Assembly (NCBI GenBank): GCA_016214055.1
Contig: JACRPE010000007.1
Coordinates: 1 to 64,000, forward strand
Reading direction: 5' to 3'
DNA: 64,000 nucleotides
Source: Candidatus Roizmanbacteria bacterium
Lineage (GTDB): Bacteria; Patescibacteriota; Microgenomatia; UBA1406; GWC2-37-13
Shown here: positions 17,323 to 25,606 of the stretch, in pieces
Position numbering within the stretch: position 1 is the stretch's first letter
Layout of the letters: the number at the start of each line of letters is the position of its first letter
The notes under the pieces: generated by a model
The model's input: the letters and a program-made list of their open reading frames with translations, nothing else
What the model was told of the DNA's origin: nothing
Database searches by the model: none
Translations under genes and position numbers: made by a program

Positions 17323-18024
17323 TTAATCTCGTTTTTCCAGGTTCACAACAGTTAAAAACAAAAAGAGTACGGCAATACTCACAAAATAATATACTGACCG
17401 CAGGTCAACAATTCCTTTTGCAAAATTCTGAAAATGATAGATTGGGCTAAAATATACGAGCATGTCCTGAATAAATTTGGGAAGCAGGGTGGATAACAGG
17501 TCGGAGGATATTCCCAGTAAGACAAAAAGAACTAGAAGCGATGAAAGAAAACTGACGATCTGGTTTTTAGTCAAAGTGGAAAAGTACATGGCAATTGCGA
17601 TGAATGAAGCTCCCATGAGTACCGCCCCTGCGTATCCTACTATCACTTCAGGTAGGTAGATATGGGCAAGATAGTAAAATGAAGCGGGGAGCGAGAAAGT
17701 CAGTAAAAGCGCCAGCATAACCAGAACGATATAAGTAAAAAATTTTGCTATGACAATCTGTGCTTCCGAAACGGGAAGGGTGAGGAGAAGTTCAATTGTA
17801 TTCAGTCTTTTTTCCTCGGAGAATGCGCGCATGGTGATGGCGGGTATAAAAATAAGAAACAGCCAGGGAATAATACCAAAAAATGATTTCATCGAAACGG
17901 ACCCGTTCAAAAAAATATCCTTTACATAGAGGAAGTTAACAAATACCGCAAATAGTATGACGACGATATAACCGACCGCATTATTCAGATAATAATCAAG
18001 TTCTTTTTTGAAAAGGGTAAACAT
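17323..18024 (-). CDS. ABC-2 type permease (GldF-like)
   Basis: A 233-residue integral membrane protein with six predicted TM helices. The N-terminus (FKKELDYYLNNAVGYIVVIL) and the cytoplasmic segment SEEKRLNTIELLLTLPVSEAQIVIAKF are characteristic of the ABC-2/GldF permease family. It lies 3 nt after the ATPase gene and 4 nt before the GldG gene and should form the membrane channel of the transporter. Confidence 0.9.
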   Translation of the reverse strand: MFTLFKKELDYYLNNAVGYIVVILFAVFVNFLYVKDIFLNGSVSMKSFFGIIPWLFLIFIPAITMRAFSEEKRLNTIELLLTLPVSEAQIVIAKFFTYIVLVMLALLLTFSLPASFYYLAHIYLPEVIVGYAGAVLMGASFIAIAMYFSTLTKNQIVSFLSSLLVLFVLLGISSDLLSTLLPKFIQDMLVYFSPIYHFQNFAKGIVDLRSVYYFVSIAVLFLFLTVVNLEKRD

Positions 18025-18027
18025 ATA

Positions 18028-18708
18028 TTAATCCTTAACTACTTTTTTAAATAACGTCGCAACGGCACCTTTCTTCTTCGGTTTAAATCCGTCAAACACC
18101 TTATTTCCCCGGTGTATGATGATGACTTTATCCGCAATTTCCTCGATCTCAGACAGAATATGTGTTGAAAAAATAATCGTTTTATTCTTGGAAAGTTTTT
18201 TTATCAAATCCCGAATCTTTTCCTGCTCAATGGGATCAAGACCTGAGGTGGGCTCATCCAACATGAGGATATCAGGATTGCCGCACAAAGCGGCGGCAAG
18301 ACCTACGCGCTGTTTATAACCGCGTGACAATTCTTCAATTTTAGTATTTAATACTTCCTTAAGCGCTACGGCAGTCAAAATATCATCGACATTTTTTTCC
18401 TTTTTCAATGAGGCGATAAACTGGATATATTCCTTTACTTTCATCTCGGGGTAGAGGGGATTGTTCTCGGGTAAATAGCCGACGGATGACAAAATCTTTA
18501 TCCGGTCTTCCTGAGGGTTGAGGCCGTTTATTTTCACCGAACCCGAGGTTGGAGTAAGGTACCCGAGTATGATGCGCATGGTGGTCGTCTTACCGGCACC
18601 GTTTGGTCCTAAGAAACCAACGATTTCCCCCTTTTTAGCCTCAAAGGTAACATTATGAAGAGCTGTTTTATCCTTAAATTTTTTTGTTACTTTATCGACC
18701 GAAATCAT
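18028..18708 (-). CDS. ABC transporter ATPase (GldA/CcmA-like)
   Basis: A 226-residue ATPase with Walker A GPNGAGKTT (about residues 34-42), the signature LSRGYKQR (about 133), Walker B DILMLDEPTSGLDP (about 147-160), and the switch His in FSTHILSEIEE. It ends in a basic Lys-rich tail that differs from longer family members. A TATAAC box 8 nt upstream marks the promoter of the whole operon. It powers the GldF/GldG-like transporter. Confidence 0.93.
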   Translation of the reverse strand: MISVDKVTKKFKDKTALHNVTFEAKKGEIVGFLGPNGAGKTTTMRIILGYLTPTSGSVKINGLNPQEDRIKILSSVGYLPENNPLYPEMKVKEYIQFIASLKKEKNVDDILTAVALKEVLNTKIEELSRGYKQRVGLAAALCGNPDILMLDEPTSGLDPIEQEKIRDLIKKLSKNKTIIFSTHILSEIEEIADKVIIIHRGNKVFDGFKPKKKGAVATLFKKVVKD

Positions 18709-18753
18709 AGTTACAAGTTATAACATACCGTATTTTTTTTGGCAAGAGGTATA

Positions 18754-19350
18754 TTATTTTTTAAAGTTTGCACCCACCGCATCCCAATTAACATTTTCAA
18801 GGAATGCGTCAATGTAACTACCCCGATTGACTCCATAATCGATAAAGTATGCATGTTCATATGTATCGAGTGCAAGAATTGGTTTTATCTCCCAGGCAAG
18901 GTAGGTATTTTGTGAATCTCCCACATAATTAAAGAGTCTTTTCTCTCTCATATTCCAGCCAGTCCATACCCATCCCCGGGCCGCGATACCGCTTGCTTTC
19001 AGATCTTTTTTATATCCATCATAGGACCCGAAATCTTTTTCGATTTGTTTGAGAAGGTCACCGGTTGGCAGGCCACCCTTGCCTCCGAGATGTGCAAAAT
19101 AAATCTCATGGTTTACCACTCCACCCCATGCAAAACTTAACTCGACTTTCAATTCCCGTAAAGTTGAAAAAACCTGATTCGCTTTTGTGTAATCGTCATC
19201 GGTTAATAGACCAAGTTTTTCATTTATTTCATTGTATTTATTCACATATCCTTGGTAGAGTTTGAGGTGTTCTTCAACAGTTTTTTTTGAAATTCCCTTC
19301 ATGGAAAAGAGAGCGTCGGAAAAAGTTTGCGCAGTTATTTTGGTAAACAT
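18754..19350 (-). CDS. Superoxide dismutase (Fe/Mn type)
   Basis: It dismutates superoxide to oxygen and peroxide. The 198-residue protein has the metal ligands in EEHLKLYQGYV (His about 27), VVNHEIYFAHLG (His about 80), LALDTYEHAYFIDYG (Asp and His about 161-165), and the GWVWTGW motif. Sequence alone does not settle Fe or Mn. There is no signal peptide, so it is cytoplasmic. TAATAT lies 5 nt before the ATG and an 8-bp inverted repeat overlaps this promoter, suggesting repressor control. Confidence 0.95.
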   Translation of the reverse strand: MFTKITAQTFSDALFSMKGISKKTVEEHLKLYQGYVNKYNEINEKLGLLTDDDYTKANQVFSTLRELKVELSFAWGGVVNHEIYFAHLGGKGGLPTGDLLKQIEKDFGSYDGYKKDLKASGIAARGWVWTGWNMREKRLFNYVGDSQNTYLAWEIKPILALDTYEHAYFIDYGVNRGSYIDAFLENVNWDAVGANFKK

Positions 19351-19360
19351 AAGAAATATT

Positions 19361-19382
19361 ACTTAACTCGTAATAGTTAAGT
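19361..19382. promoter_or_regulatory. Inverted repeat at the sod promoter (operator-like)
   Basis: ACTTAACT-N6-AGTTAAGT is a perfect 8-bp inverted repeat. On the minus strand it abuts the TAATAT -10 box 5 nt before the sod ATG, the position expected for a repressor site. The regulator is unknown. Confidence 0.6.
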
Positions 19383-19398
19383 TTAACAAAAAAACAAA

Positions 19399-19413
19399 CA
19401 CATTGTCAATGTG
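19399..19413. promoter_or_regulatory. Palindrome CACATTGTCAATGTG
   Basis: A perfect 7-bp inverted repeat around a central T, between the divergent sod and slipin genes. Its compactness suggests a dimeric protein site; it is not followed by a T-run, so it is not a terminator. Confidence 0.45.
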
Positions 19414-19436
19414 AGAAAACTACTTAACATAAATGC

Positions 19437-19458
19437 TCCAGTGAAACACTTCACTGGA
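19437..19458. promoter_or_regulatory. Hairpin with 9-bp stem in the sod-slipin gap
   Basis: TCCAGTGAA-ACAC-TTCACTGGA forms a perfect 9-bp stem with a 4-nt loop. It is the third palindrome in this 193-bp divergent gap. It could be an operator or part of the slipin leader; no T-run follows. Confidence 0.45.
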
Positions 19459-19543
19459 TCAAGTTATCCACATTCCTGACAGGCACCCACAACTACTACT
19501 TGACTTGATGACCACGAATCACTTAGAATGATTATCAAGAAAT

Positions 19544-20302
19544 ATGTTTACTTATTCACTTGTGATAATCGGTTTTCTCATTGCGATTTTAGCAATACTT
19601 GTTCCCCGCATTTTGGTTATCATAGACCAATATGAAAGGGGAATAGTGTTAACTCTCGGAAAATATTCTCATACCCTTCAACCAGGACTGAATATTCTCG
19701 TTCCCATCGTCCAACGTGTTATCCGTACTGATATACGCATCACCACTTCCGATATTCCCTCTCAAGAAGTCATCACCAAAGACAATGTTCCGGTTGGCAT
19801 CAATGCCGTTGTTTACTTCCAGGTAATAAAACCGGAGGATGCAGTCTTAAAAATCCAGGACTACAACTATGCCATTACTCAATATGCCCAGACCGCACTT
19901 CGTGATGTAATTGGGGGAGTCGAGCTTGATACTTTGCTTGGTGAACGGCAAAAATTAGCCGATGAGATTAAAACTATCGTTGATCAGGAAACTACCACGT
20001 GGGGTATCGACGTAACAGCCATTAAAATTCAGGATATAGAAATTCCGGCAGACATGAAAAGGGTCATGGCCAAACAGGCAGAGGCTGAGCGGGAAAGAAG
20101 AGCAACCATCATACGTTCGCAAGGAGAATTGTCAGCGGCGGATAATTTGGATAAGGCCATGACCATGCTTTCAAAAAGCGGAGCCATTTCAATCAGAACG
20201 CTACAGACGATTGAGGCAACTACCGCTAATCCATCAAACACAGTCGTGTTCGCTCTCCCCATTGAAGTACTTGAGGGCTTTAGGAAGCTGGCAGGAAAGT
20301 AA
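19544..20302 (+). CDS. Slipin/stomatin-like SPFH protein
   Basis: A 252-residue membrane-anchored scaffold protein. An N-terminal TM helix (residues 4-26) is followed by the SPFH signature DQYERGIVLTLGKYSHTLQPGLN, the core VPVGINAVVYFQV, and a charged coiled-coil (AEAERERRATIIRSQGE, about 182-200). The C-terminus matches bacterial slipins. It organises membrane domains; no partner protease gene lies next to it here. A second SPFH protein is at 34457. Confidence 0.92.
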   Translation: MFTYSLVIIGFLIAILAILVPRILVIIDQYERGIVLTLGKYSHTLQPGLNILVPIVQRVIRTDIRITTSDIPSQEVITKDNVPVGINAVVYFQVIKPEDAVLKIQDYNYAITQYAQTALRDVIGGVELDTLLGERQKLADEIKTIVDQETTTWGIDVTAIKIQDIEIPADMKRVMAKQAEAERERRATIIRSQGELSAADNLDKAMTMLSKSGAISIRTLQTIEATTANPSNTVVFALPIEVLEGFRKLAGK

Positions 20303-20303
20303 T

Positions 20304-20975
20304 CTACTTAATCTCTTTCAAAAACTCTGTTGCGAGACCACCCGTGTTATTTGAAGTTTTATAAAACTCTTTCCAGACGACTACAATATTTGCCCCGTTA
20401 AAAATTGCTCTTTGGACTTCGCGAACTGAGTTACCTCCCGCAATTGACAACATGACATTGTAACTACTCAGTACTTTATTTATCTGTACGTATGGAATGG
20501 GTTTGTTTTTATTGAATTTTTCTTCATCCACTCCCCGGTGTAAGATGATTACATCGGGCTGTTTTTTTAGTTGGCGCAAGATTTTAACAGGATATTCGAT
20601 ATTCATCATATCAAGCATACTGTCAATCTTTTCTTTTTGGCAACTGTCAATAAAGCTATTGATTGTTTCAAGAGATGCCTGACCCAAACAGACAGCGGCT
20701 GATGCACCCGCATTTTTTACAAGCTGTACTTCCGTTTCCGCACGGTCCATCGTCTTCAAGTCGGCAACAATATAAGGCGCTCCGGACAAATCACCCTGAG
20801 TCCAATACTCCACAAGTTGTCTTATCACATCAACACCATATTCCTTGATAAGGGGAGTGCCCGCCTCGATGATAATCCGGTCACTTTTAGGTAAGGATTG
20901 AATTATGGAATAGGCATCATCTAAGTTTGAATTTAAAGCAATTTGAAGATATTTTTTTTTACGATTAAGAATCAT
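20304..20975 (-). CDS. HUMPS/OMPDC-superfamily TIM-barrel enzyme
   Basis: A 223-residue TIM-barrel protein. YIVADLKTMDRAETEVQLV contains the D-K-T-x-D active-site pattern of the orotidine-phosphate decarboxylase/HUMPS superfamily, and IAGGNSVREVQRAIFNGANIVVVW is the C-terminal phosphate-binding loop. IDMMN-like changes from pyrF (no DxKxxDI with PyrF spacing) favour a hexulose-6-phosphate synthase-like role, but the substrate is not certain. It lies 2 nt after trmD. Confidence 0.75.
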   Translation of the reverse strand: MILNRKKKYLQIALNSNLDDAYSIIQSLPKSDRIIIEAGTPLIKEYGVDVIRQLVEYWTQGDLSGAPYIVADLKTMDRAETEVQLVKNAGASAAVCLGQASLETINSFIDSCQKEKIDSMLDMMNIEYPVKILRQLKKQPDVIILHRGVDEEKFNKNKPIPYVQINKVLSSYNVMLSIAGGNSVREVQRAIFNGANIVVVWKEFYKTSNNTGGLATEFLKEIK

Positions 20976-20977
20976 AT

Positions 20978-21709
20978 CTATTTATACAACAAATCGGGTC
21001 GTTTATTCTTTGTCACCTTAAGTGCCTGTGCTTTTCGCCAGTCGTCAACACTTTTATGGTTACCGGAAAGCAATATTTCCGGAACCTTTTTACCTTCAAA
21101 TATTTCAGGGCGGGTATACTGAGGGTACTCCAAAAGAGTTTTTCCTTCAACCTTTGAAAAACTTTCCAACTGTGTAGCTTCCTCTCTTTTTAAAACACCG
21201 GGAATGAGGCGCGTGATTGAATCGGCGATGATGCAGGCGGGGAGCTCGCCCCCGGTTAATACATAATCTCCAACCGATATTTCTTCATCCACATATTCTA
21301 GCACCCGCTCATCCACTCCCTCATAATGTCCGGCAATGATGATGAGATGGTCAAGTTTGGAATATTCCTGAGCGGTCTCTTGCTTATAAGTCTTGCCCCG
21401 AGCAGAGGTCAAAATAATTTTTTGTTTGTCATGCTGAACTTGTTTCAGCATCTGTTTTGAAGAAAGATCCCGAAACAAGTTCGGGATGACATGGCAAAGC
21501 GCCTTATGTATCACGTCGACCCTCAACACCATCCCCGCTCCACCCCCATATGGCCTGTCATCCACGCTGCCATAGTCATCAATCGCAAAATCCCTCAAAT
21601 TGATTACTTCAATCTCAACCAGTTTTTTTTCCTGCGCGCGTTTCAGAATGCTTTCACTCAGGAAGCCGGAAATCATTGAAGGGAAGAGAGTAATAATGGA
21701 AATTTTCAT
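20978..21709 (-). CDS. trmD: tRNA (guanine-N1)-methyltransferase with an in-frame repeat insert
   Basis: It methylates G37 of tRNAs. The 243-residue protein has the SPOUT knot motifs IIIAGHYEGVDERVLEYVDEEISVGDYVLTGGELPA and the N-terminal MKISIITLFPSMI, from which I take the start at 21709; an upstream in-frame start at 21742 adds only poorly conserved residues. About 20 residues (around HVIPNLFRDLSSKQMLKQV) between GMVLRVDVIHKAL and KIILTSARG are encoded by a palindromic repeat at 21427-21491. The insertion lies in a surface loop, and the frame stays intact. Confidence 0.92.
   Translation of the reverse strand: MKISIITLFPSMISGFLSESILKRAQEKKLVEIEVINLRDFAIDDYGSVDDRPYGGGAGMVLRVDVIHKALCHVIPNLFRDLSSKQMLKQVQHDKQKIILTSARGKTYKQETAQEYSKLDHLIIIAGHYEGVDERVLEYVDEEISVGDYVLTGGELPACIIADSITRLIPGVLKREEATQLESFSKVEGKTLLEYPQYTRPEIFEGKKVPEILLSGNHKSVDDWRKAQALKVTKNKRPDLLYK
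21427..21491. repeat. Palindromic repeat translated inside trmD
   Basis: It opens with TGTCATGCTGAACTTGTTTC and closes with a GATGACA arm; the inner GAAACAAGTTCGGGAT mirrors the opening. It is 65 bp and is read in frame in the minus strand. The same family occurs inside valS (45212-45270) and before yidC (45743-45796). Confidence 0.85.
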
Positions 21710-21713
21710 GAGA

Positions 21714-22118
21714 TCAAAGAGAAATGATAAGAAATCCAGCAATCATAAAAACCCCTCCGATAATCGCTTTTTGAGTAAGCGGTTCTTTCAAAAAAACTGC
21801 TCCCATAACGAGGGCACAGAGAGGAAGAAAGAGTACGGCTAGGGTCGAAAGCACAGCACTTTCACTTCTTTGGATACCGGTAACATAAAAAAGTTGCCCT
21901 AAAAACCAAGAGGTAAATCCAAGAATAGCAAGTACAATCCAGTCCTGAAGGGTGAATTTGACCCTTTGCAGAAGAAATACCGGCATATAAAAAAATGCCG
22001 CAAATAAACAAGTTACTGCCGAAACCACAAATGAATTTTGGGTGGGAAAGAATTTGCGAATCAGGATAAGCTCAAGCGCCCACAAGAATTCCGCAATAAG
22101 AATAAATATTAACCCCAT
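21714..22118 (-). CDS. EamA/DMT-family half transporter
   Basis: A 134-residue protein with four to five TM helices, about half the size of a ten-TM DMT transporter. [32 protein letters not shown] and [27 protein letters not shown] are EamA-domain features. It probably works as a dimer like small multidrug-resistance-type proteins. TATAAT on the minus strand lies 6 nt before its ATG. Substrate unknown. Confidence 0.85.
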   Translation of the reverse strand: MGLIFILIAEFLWALELILIRKFFPTQNSFVVSAVTCLFAAFFYMPVFLLQRVKFTLQDWIVLAILGFTSWFLGQLFYVTGIQRSESAVLSTLAVLFLPLCALVMGAVFLKEPLTQKAIIGGVFMIAGFLIISL

Positions 22119-22124
22119 ACATGG

Positions 22125-22132
22125 ATTATACT
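22125..22132. promoter_or_regulatory. Overlapping divergent -10 boxes (EamA gene and yidD)
   Basis: ATTATA at 22125-22130 reads TATAAT on the minus strand, 6 nt before the EamA gene ATG. TATACT at 22127-22132 on the plus strand is 6 nt before the yidD ATG. The two -10 boxes overlap in a 20-bp gap, so one melted region could serve both directions. Confidence 0.7.
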
Positions 22133-22138
22133 ATACCT

Positions 22139-22378
22139 ATGCTTAAAAAAGCCATTCTGAAGCTCATCCGGCTGTACCAAAAAACGTCCTTTTTCCATGG
22201 ATATATTGCACGCTCTCTTTTCTTGACGGATAAAGTATGCCGCTTCACCCCCACCTGTTCACAGTATACTTATGAGGCGATTGAAAAATATGGAGTGATA
22301 AAAGGATTTTTTATAGGATTGGCCCGTGTCGTCCGCTGTCATCCATGGTCGAAGGGGGGACCTGATCCATTGAAGTAA
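22139..22378 (+). CDS. yidD: YidD membrane insertion efficiency factor
   Basis: A 79-residue protein with the YidD signature [19 protein letters not shown] (three Cys pattern) and [16 protein letters not shown]. It assists YidC-mediated insertion. yidD normally sits between rnpA and yidC; here it is 23 kb away from yidC. ATG 22139 is chosen over ATG 22121 because the TATACT box lies 6 nt before 22139 and within the longer frame. Confidence 0.93.
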   Translation: MLKKAILKLIRLYQKTSFFHGYIARSLFLTDKVCRFTPTCSQYTYEAIEKYGVIKGFFIGLARVVRCHPWSKGGPDPLK

Positions 22379-22754
22379 GAGGGGAGGCAATCTCTTTCTG
22401 ATATTTTGTGTAGAAAACCACGGTTGAGATAAACAGAATAAAAGCTACACCGCCTACGACCGCCAACAATAGCTTGTATGTCTGAGTCTGATTTTCAGAC
22501 CGTTTAACTTCTTCCTTGAGCATATTATTCAGAAGTGTGTTTGTCTTCAGACAGTTTTGAGCCGTGGTATTGATTTCATCTTTTTTCTTGTTACAATCAT
22601 TTATTTCCTTCACATCTTTTATAACAATCGATTCCTGTGGCTGTCCGAATACATAATTAAGTTGCCCTTGGACTGCATAGGTCTGACGGGCTACTACAAG
22701 AAAAAATAGAACCATTGAAAGGAGTTTAATAGTTTTGAATAGAGTCTTGCTCAT
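22311..22754 (-). CDS. Secreted/membrane protein of unknown function
   Basis: A 147-residue protein with an N-terminal signal-like helix (residues 9-27), a polar region with two cysteines ([10 protein letters not shown]...AQNCLKT) forming a likely coiled coil, and a TM helix (about 94-115). Its last 22 codons overlap the yidD end in antisense (68 bp). I do not recognise the family; the Cys pair may be extracytoplasmic. Confidence 0.55.
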   Translation of the reverse strand: MSKTLFKTIKLLSMVLFFLVVARQTYAVQGQLNYVFGQPQESIVIKDVKEINDCNKKKDEINTTAQNCLKTNTLLNNMLKEEVKRSENQTQTYKLLLAVVGGVAFILFISTVVFYTKYQKEIASPLTSMDQVPPSTMDDSGRHGPIL

Positions 22755-22781
22755 AGCTATACTATTATTATAGTCGATAGT

Positions 22782-24434
22782 ATGGAAAAAGCGATAAAAA
22801 AATATTCCGTATATTTTGTCCTGTTCTTTCTTTTTTGCCTGTCATTTTCAACCAGTTCCGATTTTTCTCAAGATTTAGGGCGGCATTTAAAACTGGGAGA
22901 AATCATCTGGCAGACAAGGACGATTCCAAGTATTAATTTATTTTCCTACACCCATACAGCTTTTCCTTTTATCAACCATCACTGGCTGGCCGAAGTATTT
23001 TATTTTTTATTGAAAAGCACGGCTGGTTTATTTGCCCTTCAAATTTTAAAACTAGGTCTGATATTTTTTGCCGGTTGGATAAGTATCAAATCAGGATTGG
23101 CAAAAAGTAGCTCTTTAATTGTTTTTTTTGTCTCATTATTCTTATTTCCCTTGCTGCTTGATCGTTTAGATATCCGTCCTGAGCTATTCGGTTTTTTATT
23201 TTTTTCTCTTCTATTATATATTTTATTTTTCCAAAAACAGAAAAAATTATATTATCTTGTTCCTTTTATTTTATTGCTTTGGGTGAACATCCACATCACT
23301 TTTATTTTTGGGATAGGACTCGTTTTATTAAGGCGAAAAAAACTTCTTTTACTATCACTTCTCGTGTTATTACTCAACCCCCATGGACTTACAGGAATTT
23401 TATATCCCCTAAACATCTGGAAGAATTATGGTTATACCATCGCTGAGAATCAAAATCTTTTCTTCCTCAAATCGGTCATGTTGAATCCTCTCATTCAATA
23501 TTTTCTATTAAGCATCCCTTTCATTTTTGTTGCGCTTTTTATCTTATTTGCACGGAAGAAATATACTTTTTTCATACTCCTATTAGCTTTTTTTGTTCTT
23601 CCTTTTTGGCAGATCCGCCATATGCCTTTTTTTGTGTTTGTTGCTATCCCAACAGTCTCTTATGCATATTCCCTGGTCTTATTTAGCTCAATGATAGAGA
23701 GTCGCATTGAACAGTCAAGGAATATTTTTTATGTGGTATTCATTTTGTTTTGTTTATTATTTTCTTCCGCATTTATTTTCAACACCTACTATCAAGTTTT
23801 TGATAAAAATAAGTCATTTGGCACCGGTTTTGATGAACCGCAGAAAAAGGCAACTGATTTTGTTTTATCATCAAAAATGAGAGGAAATATATTTAACAAC
23901 TTTGATATAGGGGGGTATGCTATTTATCGGTTATTCCCGACGTACAAAGTATTTGTTGACAACCGGCCAGAGGCCTATCCTGCAGAATTCTTTCAGAAAG
24001 TATACATCCCGCTTCAGGAGCAAAAAGAATTACGAGAAAAGATTTTCAAACAATATAACATTCATACCGTATTCTTTTCTCATACTGACATGACTCCGTG
24101 GGGGAGGACATTTTTGGATCAGATATTAAAAGAGCCTCAATGGAAGATGGTCTATCTTGATGATTCAATCGTCATATTGACTGATGAGGAATCGTTCCCT
24201 GATATAAGGTCAAATGATGCATACATGATGCAACTTGTTTCCTCTCAAGACAACTATCTTTCCCTTCTTCGACTTATCTCTGTTTTGTCCGGCCTGGGAA
24301 GGGGCGATCTGAGCAGACAGGCTTTTATAAAAGCTCAAAAAATAAATCCTTCATCATGTACCATACAGTGGGCTTCCTATGAAATTGACCCCACAAATAA
24401 GTCATGGGTATGTTCGTCATTTTTTTCCTTTTGA
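22782..24434 (+). CDS. GT-C-like polytopic membrane protein
   Basis: A 550-residue protein with about ten TM helices. The first loop, SDFSQDLGRHLKLGEIIWQT...IPSINLFSYTHTAFPFINHHWL, has the Asp/His/Trp pattern of GT-C-fold mannosyl/arabinosyltransferase-like proteins that use polyprenyl-phosphate sugars. The C-terminal soluble part includes VFVDNRPEAYP and a TPR-like tail. It may modify envelope sugars with carriers made by the isoprenoid genes; that link is inference. Confidence 0.65.
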   Translation: MEKAIKKYSVYFVLFFLFCLSFSTSSDFSQDLGRHLKLGEIIWQTRTIPSINLFSYTHTAFPFINHHWLAEVFYFLLKSTAGLFALQILKLGLIFFAGWISIKSGLAKSSSLIVFFVSLFLFPLLLDRLDIRPELFGFLFFSLLLYILFFQKQKKLYYLVPFILLLWVNIHITFIFGIGLVLLRRKKLLLLSLLVLLLNPHGLTGILYPLNIWKNYGYTIAENQNLFFLKSVMLNPLIQYFLLSIPFIFVALFILFARKKYTFFILLLAFFVLPFWQIRHMPFFVFVAIPTVSYAYSLVLFSSMIESRIEQSRNIFYVVFILFCLLFSSAFIFNTYYQVFDKNKSFGTGFDEPQKKATDFVLSSKMRGNIFNNFDIGGYAIYRLFPTYKVFVDNRPEAYPAEFFQKVYIPLQEQKELREKIFKQYNIHTVFFSHTDMTPWGRTFLDQILKEPQWKMVYLDDSIVILTDEESFPDIRSNDAYMMQLVSSQDNYLSLLRLISVLSGLGRGDLSRQAFIKAQKINPSSCTIQWASYEIDPTNKSWVCSSFFSF

Positions 24435-24452
24435 AACAATCTAAAAAGCTAT

Positions 24453-24475
24453 TTTTGTAGCATATACACCCTGGT
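24453..24475 (+). promoter_or_regulatory. Shared 23-bp element upstream of dprA
   Basis: The core GTAGCATATACACCCTGG with flanking T-run is repeated without mismatch (23 of 23 bp) on the minus strand upstream of comM (32185-32207). In both cases exactly 30 nt separate the element from a GTG start, and a -10-like hexamer (TAACAT here, 24495-24500) lies 5 nt before the GTG. The element covers the -35 region, as expected for an activator or alternative sigma site. Confidence 0.8.
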
Positions 24476-24505
24476 GGTTTTCCAGAAACGTCTTTAACAT
24501 AGGGA

Positions 24506-25606
24506 GTGGACGAAAAAAGCATCTATCATATCGGATTCTCTCATTTTTATGGTATCGGGCCGGTAAAATATACGGCGCTGAAAGAACGTTTCGGTTCGGC
24601 TAAAGATGCCTATAATGCCCCCATAACATCGTTGGAGGAAGTAATCGGACCTCTTTGGGCTTCACGTTTCAATCAGTTCAGAAAAAGCGTAGATCTTAAA
24701 AGGAAATATGAAGAGATAAAAAAGAAGAGTATTACCATATTGACGGTTGATGATGCATCTTACCCCAAAAAACTCAAAGAAATATCAGATCCGCCCATTT
24801 GTCTCTATGTAAAAGGAGATCTTCGTACGGTTAATTTTTCCCAAGATCTGTTCTTTGGGGTTGTAGGGACACGAAAACCCACCTCATACGGTCAACAAAT
24901 CACCTACAAATTTTCAACCGAGTTGACCGAGGCAGGGTTTGTAATCGTATCAGGGTTAGCGCTCGGAGTTGATACGATCGCACACCGGAGTGCACTTGAC
25001 GCAGGAGGAAAAACAATTGCAGTATTGGGATGCGGAGTTGACATCGTGTATCCGCCTTCCAATTTTGAATTATATAAGCGGATCATCGAAGGTGGAGGGA
25101 TAATCATGTCCGAATTTCCACCCGGTTTAACCGTCCTGAAAGGATTATTTGTGGCACGCAACCGTATCATCTCAGGTCTTTCGATAGGGGTATTGGTTGC
25201 TGAAGGCGCCAAAGAATCAGGCGCCCTTATAACCGCGCGCTATGCGGCGGAGCAGGGGAGGGAAGTATTTGCGCCACCCGTGCCCCTAACTTCTCAAATG
25301 TCTGAAGCCCCCAATATATTATTGAAGCAAGGGGCAAAATTTGTTACAACGGTCGACGATATTCTTGAAGAGTTTCAAATGAAAAAAGGAATGATAAATA
25401 AAAAAATGATGCAGACGCTTCCGCCCGATGAGGCACATATCGTCGAGATACTTTCCAAAGAGTCAAAATCAGCGGACGAACTTGTTCTTGATACCAAAAA
25501 ATCCATCAACTCACTTTCCTACATTCTCTCAACTCTTGAAATAAAAAACATCATAGAAAAAGATGAAGAAGGGAGGTATCAAATAAAACTAATGGGCGAG
25601 GGATAA
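24506..25606 (+). CDS. dprA: DNA processing protein DprA
   Basis: It binds incoming single-stranded DNA and loads RecA during natural transformation. The 366-residue protein has an N-terminal helix-hairpin-helix region, the Rossmann core with GVVGTRKPTSYGQQ (about residue 117), SGLALGVDTIAHRSAL, GGIIMSEFPPG, RNRIISGLS and AKESGALITARYA, and a C-terminal winged helix (from about 300). The only fitting start is GTG 24506, since an in-frame TAG lies 2 codons upstream. It ends overlapping the convergent rpiB by 18 bp. Confidence 0.95.
   Translation: MDEKSIYHIGFSHFYGIGPVKYTALKERFGSAKDAYNAPITSLEEVIGPLWASRFNQFRKSVDLKRKYEEIKKKSITILTVDDASYPKKLKEISDPPICLYVKGDLRTVNFSQDLFFGVVGTRKPTSYGQQITYKFSTELTEAGFVIVSGLALGVDTIAHRSALDAGGKTIAVLGCGVDIVYPPSNFELYKRIIEGGGIIMSEFPPGLTVLKGLFVARNRIISGLSIGVLVAEGAKESGALITARYAAEQGREVFAPPVPLTSQMSEAPNILLKQGAKFVTTVDDILEEFQMKKGMINKKMMQTLPPDEAHIVEILSKESKSADELVLDTKKSINSLSYILSTLEIKNIIEKDEEGRYQIKLMGEG

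Noticed and set aside
20304-20975. pyrF (orotidine-phosphate decarboxylase)
   Set aside because: The superfamily fits, but the active-site spacing and C-terminal loop suit the HUMPS branch better, so I left the gene symbol empty.
21427-21491. trmD broken by a repeat insertion
   Set aside because: The frame continues through the insert and the SPOUT motifs after it are complete.
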